From Methylomonas rhizoryzae (GTDB lineage: Bacteria; Pseudomonadota; Gammaproteobacteria; Methylococcales; Methylomonadaceae): a DNA stretch of 64,000 bases. Below the pieces are notes generated by a model that ran no database searches, was not told where the DNA came from, and saw only the letters and a program-made list of their open reading frames with translations. Below are positions 8,668 through 17,387 of the stretch, piece after piece. The translations under genes and the position numbers were made by a program. Location: NCBI RefSeq assembly GCF_008632455.1, contig NZ_CP043929.1, positions 682,001-746,000 of the forward strand, read 5' to 3'. How positions within the stretch are numbered: the first letter of the stretch is position 1; each line of letters begins with the position of its first letter.

Positions 8668-9132
8668 ATGGAGGCGACGCAAATCGAATTTTGGTATTGG
8701 TGGGTGTTGGCGACCGGTTTTTTGGCAATAGAGCTATTGGCCCCCGGCTTTTTTTTCCTGTGGCTGGCGGTTTCCGGTTTTGTGGTGGGGTCGCTGGTCT
8801 GGATGCAGCCGGCCGTATCGTTTGAAATACAGTTATTGATTTTTTCGGTACTGGCGGTGGCTTCAGTGTTGGTTTGGCGCCGTTATTTCCACGCCAAGGA
8901 CCAGCAAAGCGATCAACCCTTGCTGAATAAACGAGGGGCGCAATATATCGGGCGTACCTTTAATTTGGTTACCGCCATCGAAAACGGCCAAGGCAAGATC
9001 AAAGTGGACGATACGACTTGGAAAGTGCAGGGGCCGGATTGCCCGTTGGGCAGCAAGGTGAAGGTGCTTAACGTGAAAGGCGTGGTATTCGAGGTGGAGC
9101 GTTGCGGCGAAGCTACGGAGCCGGGAAAATAG
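8668..9132 (+). CDS. NfeD-family membrane protein
   Basis: A 154-residue short-form NfeD: three membrane segments in the first ~75 residues and a C-terminal OB-fold-like domain (about residues 90-145, with IGRTFNLV and GKIKVDDTTWKV). It starts 2 bp after the stomatin-like gene, as in the conserved stomatin-NfeD operon, where the pair shapes membrane microdomains. No protease domain is present. It is followed by a hairpin repeat at 9180-9242. Confidence 0.85.
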   Translation: MEATQIEFWYWWVLATGFLAIELLAPGFFFLWLAVSGFVVGSLVWMQPAVSFEIQLLIFSVLAVASVLVWRRYFHAKDQQSDQPLLNKRGAQYIGRTFNLVTAIENGQGKIKVDDTTWKVQGPDCPLGSKVKVLNVKGVVFEVERCGEATEPGK

Positions 9133-9179
9133 CTGTCAAATCGCAACGCTGTTTGGAATGCAGGGACTATGAAAGTCAT

Positions 9180-9242
9180 GGTGGGAGCGACGCCTAGCCG
9201 CGATTGGCAAGGCCCTCATTGCGGCTAGGCGTCATTCCTACC
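9180..9242. repeat. REP-like long hairpin / possible terminator
   Basis: Two 22-nt arms (9180-9201 and 9221-9242) are inverted copies. The inner 13 bp (GACGCCTAGCCGC / GCGGCTAGGCGTC) are perfect and the outer 9 positions are imperfect, around a 19-nt loop. The outer GGTGGGAGCGA-type ends resemble REP elements of other gammaproteobacteria. The element lies between convergent nfeD and fimV, a typical REP or bidirectional-terminator position. Confidence 0.5.
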
Positions 9243-9351
9243 AAGCTACCTTTCATTTGCCGGAGCGATTGCCAGCCCTTCAAGATCGTTAGGTGATTTT
9301 CGGCGAAAAGATGCCCGGCTGACCGGTTTTTTGCCTATAGACTGCGGAGCA

Positions 9352-9385
9352 TACCCGAAGGGCAAAAATCCGGCGCCTTCGGGTA
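9352..9385 (-). terminator. Hairpin downstream of fimV
   Basis: TACCCGAAGG (9352-9361) pairs perfectly with CCTTCGGGTA (9376-9385), 21 bp beyond the fimV stop codon in the direction of its transcription. There is no strong T run right after the stem, so termination is likely but unproven. Confidence 0.4.
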
Positions 9386-9406
9386 GGTACATTCTTGGCT
9401 ATCGCC

Positions 9407-12100
9407 TTAGATGAGTTCGTCCAGCAAAGCTTGTGCCGCTTGTTTTTGTTCTTTCGAACCTTTCTCCAGAACCTCGCTCGCGATTTTTCTGGCCGCTTCG
9501 GTGTCGCCCATGTCGATATAGGCTTTGGCGAGGTCGATTTTAGTTTCCAATTCATCCATATCGGTTAAATCGGAAACGCCTAAGCCGAAATCGCTTTCTT
9601 CTTCCGCGCCCAGGGCGGGGGCATCGAAGTCGAAATTGAAGTCGAATTCGTCCGCGTCGCCAGCGGCGATGTTCTCCGGCTCTTTGCTGCCGGAAGAGGC
9701 TAGCGTCAGCGGAGTCGCGGATTTGTCTTGTGCCGGGCTGACAAATTCGGGGAAATCCCAGCCGTCCGGTTCTTCGACCTCGGTAGCCGACGCCGTTTCT
9801 TCCGGTTGCGGTGCGGGGGCTTGTTCGGCGGATTTGGGCAGGCTGTCGTCCAAATCGAAGCTGAAATCGAAAGTTTCGAATTCTTCGGCCGGCGATTTTT
9901 CCCCTGTAGATTTTTGCTCTGCAACCGAACCTAAATTGTCGAAGTTAAATTCTATCGATTCGATGTCGGTATCCGCGGTATTTTGTTTGTCTTCCTCGGC
10001 TTCATCATCGCCGATAGAAAACGAACTCAAATCGAAGTCCAGGCCGTTGTCGTCCAGCGCTGCGTCTTCGTCCAGCCGTAATTCGCTTAAGTCGTCGTCC
10101 AACTGCAATTCGCCTGCTGCGTCAGTCTCCGGCGTTGCGGGTTCCGATTTCGGTTCGAATGAGGCTTTAGTCTCTTTGCTATGCTGCGCGGGGCTGGCGG
10201 TTGCCGTTTCGGATGCGGCCGTTCCGCCGAATAACGGCGAGTCCGGAACGATTTCGCTAGCCATATCGGTCACTTTGTTCCAAAACCCTTTATCGGCCTG
10301 TTTGCCGGCCTTGGCGAGTTCTTGGGCGTAATTTTCGAAGGCTTCGCGGTTTTCGTTGGCGTAGAAGATTTCCAGCAGTTTGAGCTTAAATTCGTCTTTC
10401 TGAGGATGCTCTTTGATCGCTTCTTTGATCAAATCTTCCGCTTGTTGGTAGCGGCCGTAAGCCAGATAAACATCGGCCTCCGATAATGGGTCCACTTCGG
10501 CTTGATCGGTATCGAAAGCCTCGAAATCGCTGGGAGTAAAGTCGCTGATGAAGGAGCTTTCCCCTACCGTGCCGACATCGTAATTGCCGCTGGAGGTCAT
10601 GTCGAGAACCGGTACCGATAATGCGCTGTCTGCGTCCGGCATTCTGATTTGGGTGGCCGAGGCAAACATGCTTTCGGTATCGGGTTGCCCTTCCGGTTTG
10701 CGTTTACGCCGGTATAGCCAGCCCAGTGCACCTAGAATGCCAAGGCCTAGTCCCCCGGCTGTCAGGTAATATACGGACGAAGAAAAGAAGCCCTCTTCTT
10801 CTGCAACCACTTCCGGTACCGGTGGAGGAACTGGTTTACGCGGTTGCGGAACAGGTTTGGGGACAATCGGCGTCGGCTCGGCTGTGGGAGGCGGTTGCGG
10901 TGCCGGCGTTGTTTGTTGCGCCGGTTCTATAGGCGCCGTCGGTGTCGGGACTTCCTGCTGTACGTCCGGAGTTTCCGGCTGTGTTTTGGCCTCAGGCTCA
11001 GGCGTTGGCGCGGGTTGGCTGGGTACGGCCGCGCCTTGGTTTTGTAACGTCGCCAATTGTTGGTCTTTCAACGCCAACAATTGCTGCATCATGTTGATCT
11101 GCTGTTCCAGGCGGTCGATACGGGCTTGTAGATCGGCTTGACCGGCGTCCGCTTCACCGGCTCCGCTATCGCCGCTGATATTGCCGCCGGTAGAGGTTCC
11201 GCCGGATTTGACTTGAGCGCCGACTTCGGCGTTCTCGGCTATTTTTGCATCGCTGGGGGCGACAAGCTCCAGCGGTTTAGACGGTTTGACATCGCTAGGT
11301 TGCGGCTTGACCGGTGCGGCTGCTTTAGCGCCGGCTTTTGGCCCGGATTGCATAATCGCCGCTGTTTCGGGAATTTTTAAAACGACTCCGGTTTTTAACG
11401 AATTGATATTGCCGTGATTGAATGCGTCGGGGTTGGCGCGGTACAGCGCCGTCAGCATTTGCTTGGTGGGGACTTCGCGTTGCTGAGCTAATTGTTGTGC
11501 GATGTGCCACAAGGTATCCGCGCTTTGCGTTGGTCCGTATTCTCCGTCGGTCGGCGTTTGCGGTGAAATAGTCGAAGCGGTGCGAATCGGACTGCGGCTG
11601 CGGCGTGGCGTAGCCTTGGGCGCGCTCGGCTCTTCCAACGGCTCGATACGGTATTCCGGACTAATCGCGCTTGGAAGAGGCGATGGTTGGTATTCCGCCG
11701 GCGGATCGATCAGGACGGTGTATTCGCGATATTGGCTACCCTGCGGCCAATTGATTTCCAGCAAGAAATTCAGAAAAGGCTCGGTGATCGGTTCGCGCGA
11801 GGATACTTTGACGACGATGTCGCCGTTAGCTTGAACAACCGGTTGAAATTTGATTTTGGAAAGAAAATAACTCCAAGGGATGCCGGCTTGATCGAATTTT
11901 TCAGGCGGCGCCAAACGCACGCTAACGTCGGCAGGATTTTCGCCGGAAGCGATATGAAGTTTGATTTGCGCTTCCAGTTTTTGGTTGAGTGCCGAATGTA
12001 ATTCTATATCTCCGATACCTAACGGCTGTGCGGTTATCGGCGCCAATAACGATACCATCGCCAACAGTTGGGACACAGCTTTTACGTTCGATTCCTTCAC
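9407..12100 (-). CDS. fimV: FimV-type pilus/polarity assembly protein
   Basis: About 897 residues with the FimV layout: a signal sequence, an N-terminal beta domain ending near residue 150, and a LysM peptidoglycan-binding motif near residues 190-240. A short coiled coil follows around 320-350, then a Pro/Glu-rich stretch and one membrane helix near residue 450. A long very acidic cytoplasmic region with a TPR-like segment comes next, and the conserved C-terminal FimV motif (DLAKAYIDMGD..AARKIASEVL) ends the protein. FimV organises the cell pole, type IV pili and related machinery. GTG at 12100 is preferred because GAGG lies ahead; an in-frame GTG at 12118 is also possible. It follows asd by 57 bp on the same strand and may share its transcript. 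Confidence 0.9.
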   Translation of the reverse strand: MKESNVKAVSQLLAMVSLLAPITAQPLGIGDIELHSALNQKLEAQIKLHIASGENPADVSVRLAPPEKFDQAGIPWSYFLSKIKFQPVVQANGDIVVKVSSREPITEPFLNFLLEINWPQGSQYREYTVLIDPPAEYQPSPLPSAISPEYRIEPLEEPSAPKATPRRSRSPIRTASTISPQTPTDGEYGPTQSADTLWHIAQQLAQQREVPTKQMLTALYRANPDAFNHGNINSLKTGVVLKIPETAAIMQSGPKAGAKAAAPVKPQPSDVKPSKPLELVAPSDAKIAENAEVGAQVKSGGTSTGGNISGDSGAGEADAGQADLQARIDRLEQQINMMQQLLALKDQQLATLQNQGAAVPSQPAPTPEPEAKTQPETPDVQQEVPTPTAPIEPAQQTTPAPQPPPTAEPTPIVPKPVPQPRKPVPPPVPEVVAEEEGFFSSSVYYLTAGGLGLGILGALGWLYRRKRKPEGQPDTESMFASATQIRMPDADSALSVPVLDMTSSGNYDVGTVGESSFISDFTPSDFEAFDTDQAEVDPLSEADVYLAYGRYQQAEDLIKEAIKEHPQKDEFKLKLLEIFYANENREAFENYAQELAKAGKQADKGFWNKVTDMASEIVPDSPLFGGTAASETATASPAQHSKETKASFEPKSEPATPETDAAGELQLDDDLSELRLDEDAALDDNGLDFDLSSFSIGDDEAEEDKQNTADTDIESIEFNFDNLGSVAEQKSTGEKSPAEEFETFDFSFDLDDSLPKSAEQAPAPQPEETASATEVEEPDGWDFPEFVSPAQDKSATPLTLASSGSKEPENIAAGDADEFDFNFDFDAPALGAEEESDFGLGVSDLTDMDELETKIDLAKAYIDMGDTEAARKIASEVLEKGSKEQKQAAQALLDELI

Positions 12101-12157
12101 AGAGTTACACCTCGGCACTTTCGACTGGATGCGCTTGATACGCTTGGTAATCTTAGC

Positions 12158-13180
12158 TTAGATGTATTTTTTTACCAGCACTTCGGCAATCTGCACACTG
12201 TTAAGCGCCGCACCTTTTCTGACATTATCCCCAACCACCCAAAGGTTTATACCCATAGGATGGGATATGTCTTCTCTGATGCGTCCAACGTAGACGTCGT
12301 CGTGGCCGGCCGATTCGGTTACCGCGGTCGGATAGCCGCCGGCTACGCGTTCATCCAATACGGTGACGCCGGGAGCCGCATTGAGCAGGGCTTTGACTTC
12401 CTCGACGCTGATTTTACGTTTGGTTTCGATGTGTACGGCTTCCGAATGGCCGAAAAACACCGGAACTCTGACCGCCGTCGGGTTAACCTGAATGCTGTCG
12501 TCGCCCATGATTTTGCGGGTTTCCCAGACCATTTTCATTTCTTCTTTGGTATAGCCGTTGTCCATGAACACGTCGATTTGCGGCAACACGTTGAAGGCGA
12601 TTTGTTTGGGATAAACGCTGGGCTGCACCGGCTTGGCATTCAACAAGTTAGCGGTTTGGGTGGCCAGCTCTTCGATCGCCTCTTTGCCCGTGCCGGAAAC
12701 GGCCTGATAGGTGGCGACGTTGATGCGTTCTATGCCCACCGCGTCGTATATCGGTTTCAACACCACCAGCATTTGGATGGTGGAGCAGTTGGGGTTGGCG
12801 ATGATGCCGCGGTTTTTGTATTCGGCCACTTTTTCCGGGTTGACTTCCGGGACCACCAGCGGAATGTCGGCGTCGTACCTAAATTGCGAGGTGTTGTCTA
12901 TCACCACGCAGCCGGCGGCGGCGGCCTTAGGCGCATATTCCGCGGAGACCGACGCGCCGGGGGAAAATAGGCCTATCTGCACTTTGGAAAAATCGAAACT
13001 CGCCAAGTCCTGGACGACCAGCGAGCCGCCTTTGAACGGAATGCGCTTGCCCGCGGAGCGTTCGCTGGCCAGAGCATATACATTGCCCACCGGAAAATTG
13101 CGTTCTTCCAAGATGCTGATCATGGTTTCGCCAACGGCCCCGGTGGCACCGACAACCGCGACGTCGTAGGTTTTCGACAT
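12158..13180 (-). CDS. asd: Aspartate-semialdehyde dehydrogenase
   Basis: Converts aspartyl-4-phosphate to aspartate-semialdehyde with NADPH, the branch point to lysine/diaminopimelate, threonine and methionine. The 340-residue protein has the N-terminal nucleotide motif GATGAVGE, the catalytic cysteine Cys132 in ANPNCST, and the later HSEAVHIET motif with the conserved His. It starts 3 bp after leuB, so it is part of the leuCDB-asd operon. The length and motifs match the shorter (gram-positive/Pseudomonas AsdA-like) ASADH type. Confidence 0.95.
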   Translation of the reverse strand: MSKTYDVAVVGATGAVGETMISILEERNFPVGNVYALASERSAGKRIPFKGGSLVVQDLASFDFSKVQIGLFSPGASVSAEYAPKAAAAGCVVIDNTSQFRYDADIPLVVPEVNPEKVAEYKNRGIIANPNCSTIQMLVVLKPIYDAVGIERINVATYQAVSGTGKEAIEELATQTANLLNAKPVQPSVYPKQIAFNVLPQIDVFMDNGYTKEEMKMVWETRKIMGDDSIQVNPTAVRVPVFFGHSEAVHIETKRKISVEEVKALLNAAPGVTVLDERVAGGYPTAVTESAGHDDVYVGRIREDISHPMGINLWVVGDNVRKGAALNSVQIAEVLVKKYI

Positions 13181-13183
13181 ATA

Positions 13184-14263
13184 TTAGCCTCCTAAGGCGG
13201 TGACGACGGCGTCGCCCATTTGCGCCGTGCTAACTTTTTTCATGCCGTCGGAATAGATGTCCGCGGTTCTGACATTAGCGTCCAGAGCGGTGTTTACGGC
13301 TTGTTCGATACGCTCTGCGGCGCCTGCTTCGTTAAAGGTATAGCGTAGCATCATCGCGGCTGACAAAATGGTGGCCAAAGGATTGGCTATCCCTTGGCCG
13401 GCAATGTCCGGCGCGGAGCCGTGTATCGGTTCGTACATGCCTTTGCCGTTGGCGTCCAAAGAGGCGGACGGTAACATGCCGATCGAGCCGGTCAGCATGG
13501 CGGCCGTATCCGACAAAATATCGCCGAACATATTGGTGGTGACGATGACGTCGAATTGTTTCGGCGCGCGCACCAATTGCATGGAGGCATTGTCGACGTA
13601 CATATGGCTGAGCTGTACGTCGGGATATTCTTTGCCGACTTCGGTCACCACCTGCCGCCACAGTTCGGTGCATTCCAGTACGTTGGCTTTATCGACCGAA
13701 CACAGTTTTCGTTGGCGTTTTTGCGCGGTTTTGAAAGCGGAATGCGCGATGCGGCGGATTTCCGATTCGCTGTATACCAGTGTGTTATAGCCCTGCTGTT
13801 CGCCGTTTTCCAGTAAACGAATGCCGCGTGGTTGACCGAAATAGATGCCGCCGGTCAGCTCGCGCACGATCATGATGTCCAAGCCGGATACCACTTCCGG
13901 TTTCAGTGTGGAGGCCGCCACCAATTGCGGGTATAAGATAGCCGGGCGCAAATTCGAAAAAAGGTTCAATTCGGAACGAATGCCCAGCAGGCCGCGTTCC
14001 GGCCTGACCGCGTGCGGCAGAGGTTCCCATTTGGGGCCGCCGACCGCGCCCAATAGCACCGCGTCGGAATGTTTGCATAAATTCAGGGTTTGCTGCGGCA
14101 GCGGCGTACCGAACGCGTCGTATGCGGCGCCGCCGACTAGTGCGGTTTCAAAATTTAAGCCGAGATCCATGTCGGAGTTTAAAAATTTCAACACTTTAAG
14201 CGCTTCGGCAACGATTTCGGGGCCGATGCCGTCGCCCGGCAATACTGCGATTTTTTTCGTCAT
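13184..14263 (-). CDS. leuB: 3-Isopropylmalate dehydrogenase
   Basis: Oxidative decarboxylation of 3-isopropylmalate in leucine synthesis. The 359-residue protein starts MTKKIAVLPGDGIGPEIV, has the substrate motif ERGLLGIR with the arginines and RELTGGIYFG, and carries the NAD-binding segment EPIHGSAPDIAG near its C terminus. The ATG at 14263 is chosen over an upstream in-frame codon because homologues start at this motif and CCAGGT lies just ahead. It lies 26 bp after leuD and 3 bp before asd. Confidence 0.95.
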   Translation of the reverse strand: MTKKIAVLPGDGIGPEIVAEALKVLKFLNSDMDLGLNFETALVGGAAYDAFGTPLPQQTLNLCKHSDAVLLGAVGGPKWEPLPHAVRPERGLLGIRSELNLFSNLRPAILYPQLVAASTLKPEVVSGLDIMIVRELTGGIYFGQPRGIRLLENGEQQGYNTLVYSESEIRRIAHSAFKTAQKRQRKLCSVDKANVLECTELWRQVVTEVGKEYPDVQLSHMYVDNASMQLVRAPKQFDVIVTTNMFGDILSDTAAMLTGSIGMLPSASLDANGKGMYEPIHGSAPDIAGQGIANPLATILSAAMMLRYTFNEAGAAERIEQAVNTALDANVRTADIYSDGMKKVSTAQMGDAVVTALGG

Positions 14264-14289
14264 TGATTTACCTGGATATATAAAAGGTG

Positions 14290-14928
14290 TTATGCGTCGT
14301 GAAACAGCCAAGGTGCGCGTTTGGCGCGCTCCGCCTCGTAAGCTTTGATGCGCTCGGCATGTTGTAACGTCAGGCCTATATCGTCCAAACCGTTTAATAA
14401 ACGGTAACGGCGGTTGTCGTCCACGTCGAAGCCGATTTGCCGGCCGTCGGGTGTGGTGATGGTTTTCCGCGCCAAATCGACAGTCAGTCGATAGCCGTCG
14501 ATCAACTCTTTGAATAACTGATCTACCTGTTCGGCGGGTAACACGATGGGCAAGATGCCGTTCTTAAAGCAATTGTTGAAAAAAATATCGGCAAAGCTTG
14601 GGGCAATGATAGCTCTGAAGCCGTAGTCTTCCAGCGCCCAAGGTGCGTGCTCGCGCGACGAGCCGCAGCCGAAGTTTTCCCGGGTCAACAATATTTGGGC
14701 GCCTTGATATTGCGGTTGATTTAATACGAAGTCCGGGTTCAACGGGCGATTGTTGCAATCCATTTCCGGTTCGCCGCGGTCCAGATAGCGCCATTCGTCG
14801 AACAGATACGGGCCGAATCCGGCTCTACGAATCGATTTCAAGAACTGTTTGGGGATGATGGCGTCGGTATCAACGTTGGCGCGATCCAATGGCGCCACCA
14901 AGGCCGTCAAGGTGGTAAATGCCTGCAT
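14290..14928 (-). CDS. leuD: 3-Isopropylmalate dehydratase small subunit
   Basis: The swivelling small subunit of isopropylmalate isomerase. The 212-residue protein contains VDTDAIIPKQFLK, the signature NFGCGSSREHAPWAL and FADIFFNNCFKNGILP. The ATG at 14928 is 2 bp from the leuC stop; a longer upstream frame lies wholly inside leuC and is not used. It acts with LeuC, whose Fe-S cluster does the chemistry. Confidence 0.95.
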   Translation of the reverse strand: MQAFTTLTALVAPLDRANVDTDAIIPKQFLKSIRRAGFGPYLFDEWRYLDRGEPEMDCNNRPLNPDFVLNQPQYQGAQILLTRENFGCGSSREHAPWALEDYGFRAIIAPSFADIFFNNCFKNGILPIVLPAEQVDQLFKELIDGYRLTVDLARKTITTPDGRQIGFDVDDNRRYRLLNGLDDIGLTLQHAERIKAYEAERAKRAPWLFHDA

Positions 14929-14930
14929 GG

Positions 14931-16337
14931 TTACAACTCCTCCGCAACGTTGACGAAATGGCCGGCAATGGCGGCGGCGGCGGCCATGGCCGGGCTGACC
15001 AGATGGGTGCGTCCGCCGTAACCCTGTCTGCCCTCGAAATTGCGATTGGAGGTCGAGGCGCAGTGTTCGCCGGCTTCCAGGCGATCGGCGTTCATAGCCA
15101 GACACATCGAACAGCCGGGTTCCCGCCATTCGAATCCGGCTTCGAGGAAGATTTGATCCAGGCCTTCCGCTTCGGCTTGCCGTTTGATCAAGCCGGAGCC
15201 GGGCACGATCAACACTTGTTTCACCGTGTCGGCTTTGCGGCGGCCTTTGATCGCGCCGGCTGCGGCCCGTAAGTCTTCGATGCGCGAGTTGGTGCAGGAA
15301 CCGATGAAGACTCTGTCTATGCGGATGTCGGTGATTTTTTGCCCGGCCTGCAGGCCCATGTATTGCAACGCGCGCAGCATGCTTTCGCGTTTGACCGGGT
15401 CGGGTTCTTGGGCCGGATCGGGCACCTGCGCATCGACCGGTACTACCATTTCCGGGGAGGTACCCCAGGTTACTTGCGGTTTGATGTCGGCGGCGTTTAG
15501 TTCGACGACTTTGTCGAATTTGGCGTCGGCGTCGGAATGCAAGTTTTGCCAGTAGCGTACCGCCATATGCCAGTCGTCGCCTTTGGGCGAATAAGGCCGG
15601 TCACGGTAATAATCTATGGTGGTCTCGTCGACGGCTACGAGTCCGGCGCGGGCGCCGGCTTCTATCGCCATGTTGCAAACTGTCATACGTCCTTCCATGC
15701 TTAGGGCGCGGATCGCTGCGCCGCCGAATTCGATGGTATAGCCGGTACCGCCGGCGGTACCGATTTTGCCGATGATGGCCAGTACGATGTCTTTCGCTGT
15801 CACGCCGGGGCCGGTTTGGCCATCGACTTTGATCAGCATGTTTTTGGCTTTTTTTTGCACCAGGCATTGAGTGGCCAGCGCATGCTCCACTTCGGAGGTG
15901 CCGATGCCGAAGGCTAAGGCGGCCGAAGCGCCGTGGGTGGAGGTATGCGAATCCCCGCATACCACGGTCATGCCCGGCAAGGTAGCGCCTTGTTCCGGAC
16001 CTACCACGTGGACTATGCCTTGCCGCATGTCGCTCATGTCGAATTCGGTAATGCCGAATGCGCGGCAATTGTTGTCCAGCGTATCCACTTGCAGGCGAGA
16101 AATCGGGTCGGCAATGCCTTTGGCTCTATCGGTGGTCGGCACGTTATGATCGGCCACCGCCAGATTGCGCGAGGTGCGCCAGGGCTTGCGCCCCGCCAGC
16201 CTCAGGCCGTCGAAGGCCTGAGGAGAAGTGACTTCGTGCAGCAATTGCCTATCGATGTAGATCAAGCACGAACCGTCGTCTTCGACGTGTACGATGTGGT
16301 CGTCCCAAAGTTTGTCGTATAAAGTTTTACCTGCCAT
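14931..16337 (-). CDS. leuC: 3-Isopropylmalate dehydratase large subunit
   Basis: A 468-residue aconitase-family protein. The Fe-S ligands are visible: a Cys in VFIGSCTNSRIEDL and the pair in EPGCSMCLAMN. The GDSHTSTHGA motif is also present. It isomerises 2- to 3-isopropylmalate in leucine synthesis. It is the first leu gene of the run leuC-leuD-leuB-asd. Only 92 bp separate it from the upstream adk on the same strand, so a shared transcript is possible. That gap has a short GTCCGG/CCGGAC hairpin but no clear leader peptide or attenuator. Confidence 0.95.
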   Translation of the reverse strand: MAGKTLYDKLWDDHIVHVEDDGSCLIYIDRQLLHEVTSPQAFDGLRLAGRKPWRTSRNLAVADHNVPTTDRAKGIADPISRLQVDTLDNNCRAFGITEFDMSDMRQGIVHVVGPEQGATLPGMTVVCGDSHTSTHGASAALAFGIGTSEVEHALATQCLVQKKAKNMLIKVDGQTGPGVTAKDIVLAIIGKIGTAGGTGYTIEFGGAAIRALSMEGRMTVCNMAIEAGARAGLVAVDETTIDYYRDRPYSPKGDDWHMAVRYWQNLHSDADAKFDKVVELNAADIKPQVTWGTSPEMVVPVDAQVPDPAQEPDPVKRESMLRALQYMGLQAGQKITDIRIDRVFIGSCTNSRIEDLRAAAGAIKGRRKADTVKQVLIVPGSGLIKRQAEAEGLDQIFLEAGFEWREPGCSMCLAMNADRLEAGEHCASTSNRNFEGRQGYGGRTHLVSPAMAAAAAIAGHFVNVAEEL

Positions 16338-16429
16338 TACGGGATCTCTAATTCAAAACGAGCTACTAAGCATCTGCCGAAGTCGGTCCGGTTGTATTGC
16401 CGGACTTGCGGCCGGTTTGTGACAACGGA

Positions 16430-17068
16430 TTAGCTTAACGCGGCAAACAGCCTTTCGGTAATTTCCTGCACGCTGCCGACGCCCGAAATCGATGCGAATT
16501 TGGCGTTTTGTCCGGGGGCGGAATAGAAATTTACCAAGGGTTTGGTTTGTTCGTGATAAACGCTCAGACGTTTGCGCACCGTTTCTTCTTGGTCGTCGTC
16601 ACGTTGGATTAAGGGTTCGCCGGTCAGGTCGTCTACGTTTTCCTGTTTGGGCGGATTGAATGCGACGTGGTAGCTGCGGCCGGAACCCGGGTGTACCCGG
16701 CGCCCGCTCATGCGTTGAATAATGTCTTGGTCGTCGACCGAAATTTCCACGACATAATCCAATTCGACCCCTAATTTTTGCAGGCCTTCGGCTTGGGCGA
16801 TGGTGCGCGGAAATCCGTCCAGCAAAAAGCCGTTTTTGCAATCCGCCTGGGCGATGCGCTGTTTGATCAGGCCTAAAATGATGTCGTCCGATACCAGGCC
16901 GCCGGCGTCCATCACCTTTTTGGCTTCCAAGCCCAGCGGGCTGCCTTCCCGAACCGCGGCGCGCAGCATGTCGCCGGTGGATATTTGCGGAATCGAAAAT
17001 TTTTCGGTAATGAATTGAGCTTGGGTGCCTTTGCCGGAGCCGGGGCTGCCTAACAGCATAATGCGCAT
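16430..17068 (-). CDS. adk: Adenylate kinase
   Basis: Interconverts ATP, ADP and AMP. The 212-residue long-form enzyme shows the P-loop GSPGSGKGTQ near residue 7, the AMP-binding STGDMLR, the DGFPRT motif and an extended LID domain (about residues 122-160). In the LID, the zinc cysteines are replaced by polar residues, as in other gram-negative adenylate kinases. It starts at an ATG just before the P-loop. Upstream, 17069-17387 is a gene-free divergent region. Confidence 0.95.
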   Translation of the reverse strand: MRIMLLGSPGSGKGTQAQFITEKFSIPQISTGDMLRAAVREGSPLGLEAKKVMDAGGLVSDDIILGLIKQRIAQADCKNGFLLDGFPRTIAQAEGLQKLGVELDYVVEISVDDQDIIQRMSGRRVHPGSGRSYHVAFNPPKQENVDDLTGEPLIQRDDDQEETVRKRLSVYHEQTKPLVNFYSAPGQNAKFASISGVGSVQEITERLFAALS

Positions 17069-17265
17069 CGCAACATCTCCAAAGAGTCAGATGATTATTA
17101 AAATAAAAAGGGCCACATTCTAGCTTAACCGGCCGGGGTTTGCCGAAATCTTGCGGCAAGTTCGATCAAATTATCTTACGGAAGCGTTGGCCTACCGGTG
17201 CCGGGCGATGGTGTTATTGGGTGCACAAATTTTCTAAAAGTGACGAGCGATAAGGCGTTTCCGCG

Positions 17266-17290
17266 AAAAACCGGACATTTAGCGGTTTTT
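17266..17290. terminator. Hairpin in the adk / sensor-kinase divergent region
   Basis: AAAAACCG (17266-17273) pairs with CGGTTTTT (17283-17290) around a 9-nt loop. It sits in the 319-bp region between the divergently transcribed adk and hybrid kinase genes, about 100 bp before the kinase start. It could terminate short leader transcripts or be part of the kinase 5' leader. I saw no gene in the rest of this gap. Confidence 0.3.
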
Positions 17291-17387
17291 GTCCGTTGCC
17301 GCAAACCTTTACTATATTCAAATTTTCATAGCCGAACATTCGATCCGCTCCTGTCGCAAACATGCGTCGATTTCCAGAGGAATATAA

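Noticed and set aside
12068..12970. Plus-strand 300-codon frame opposite asd
   Set aside because: Antisense shadow rich in Phe, His and Gly; asd is certain on the other strand.
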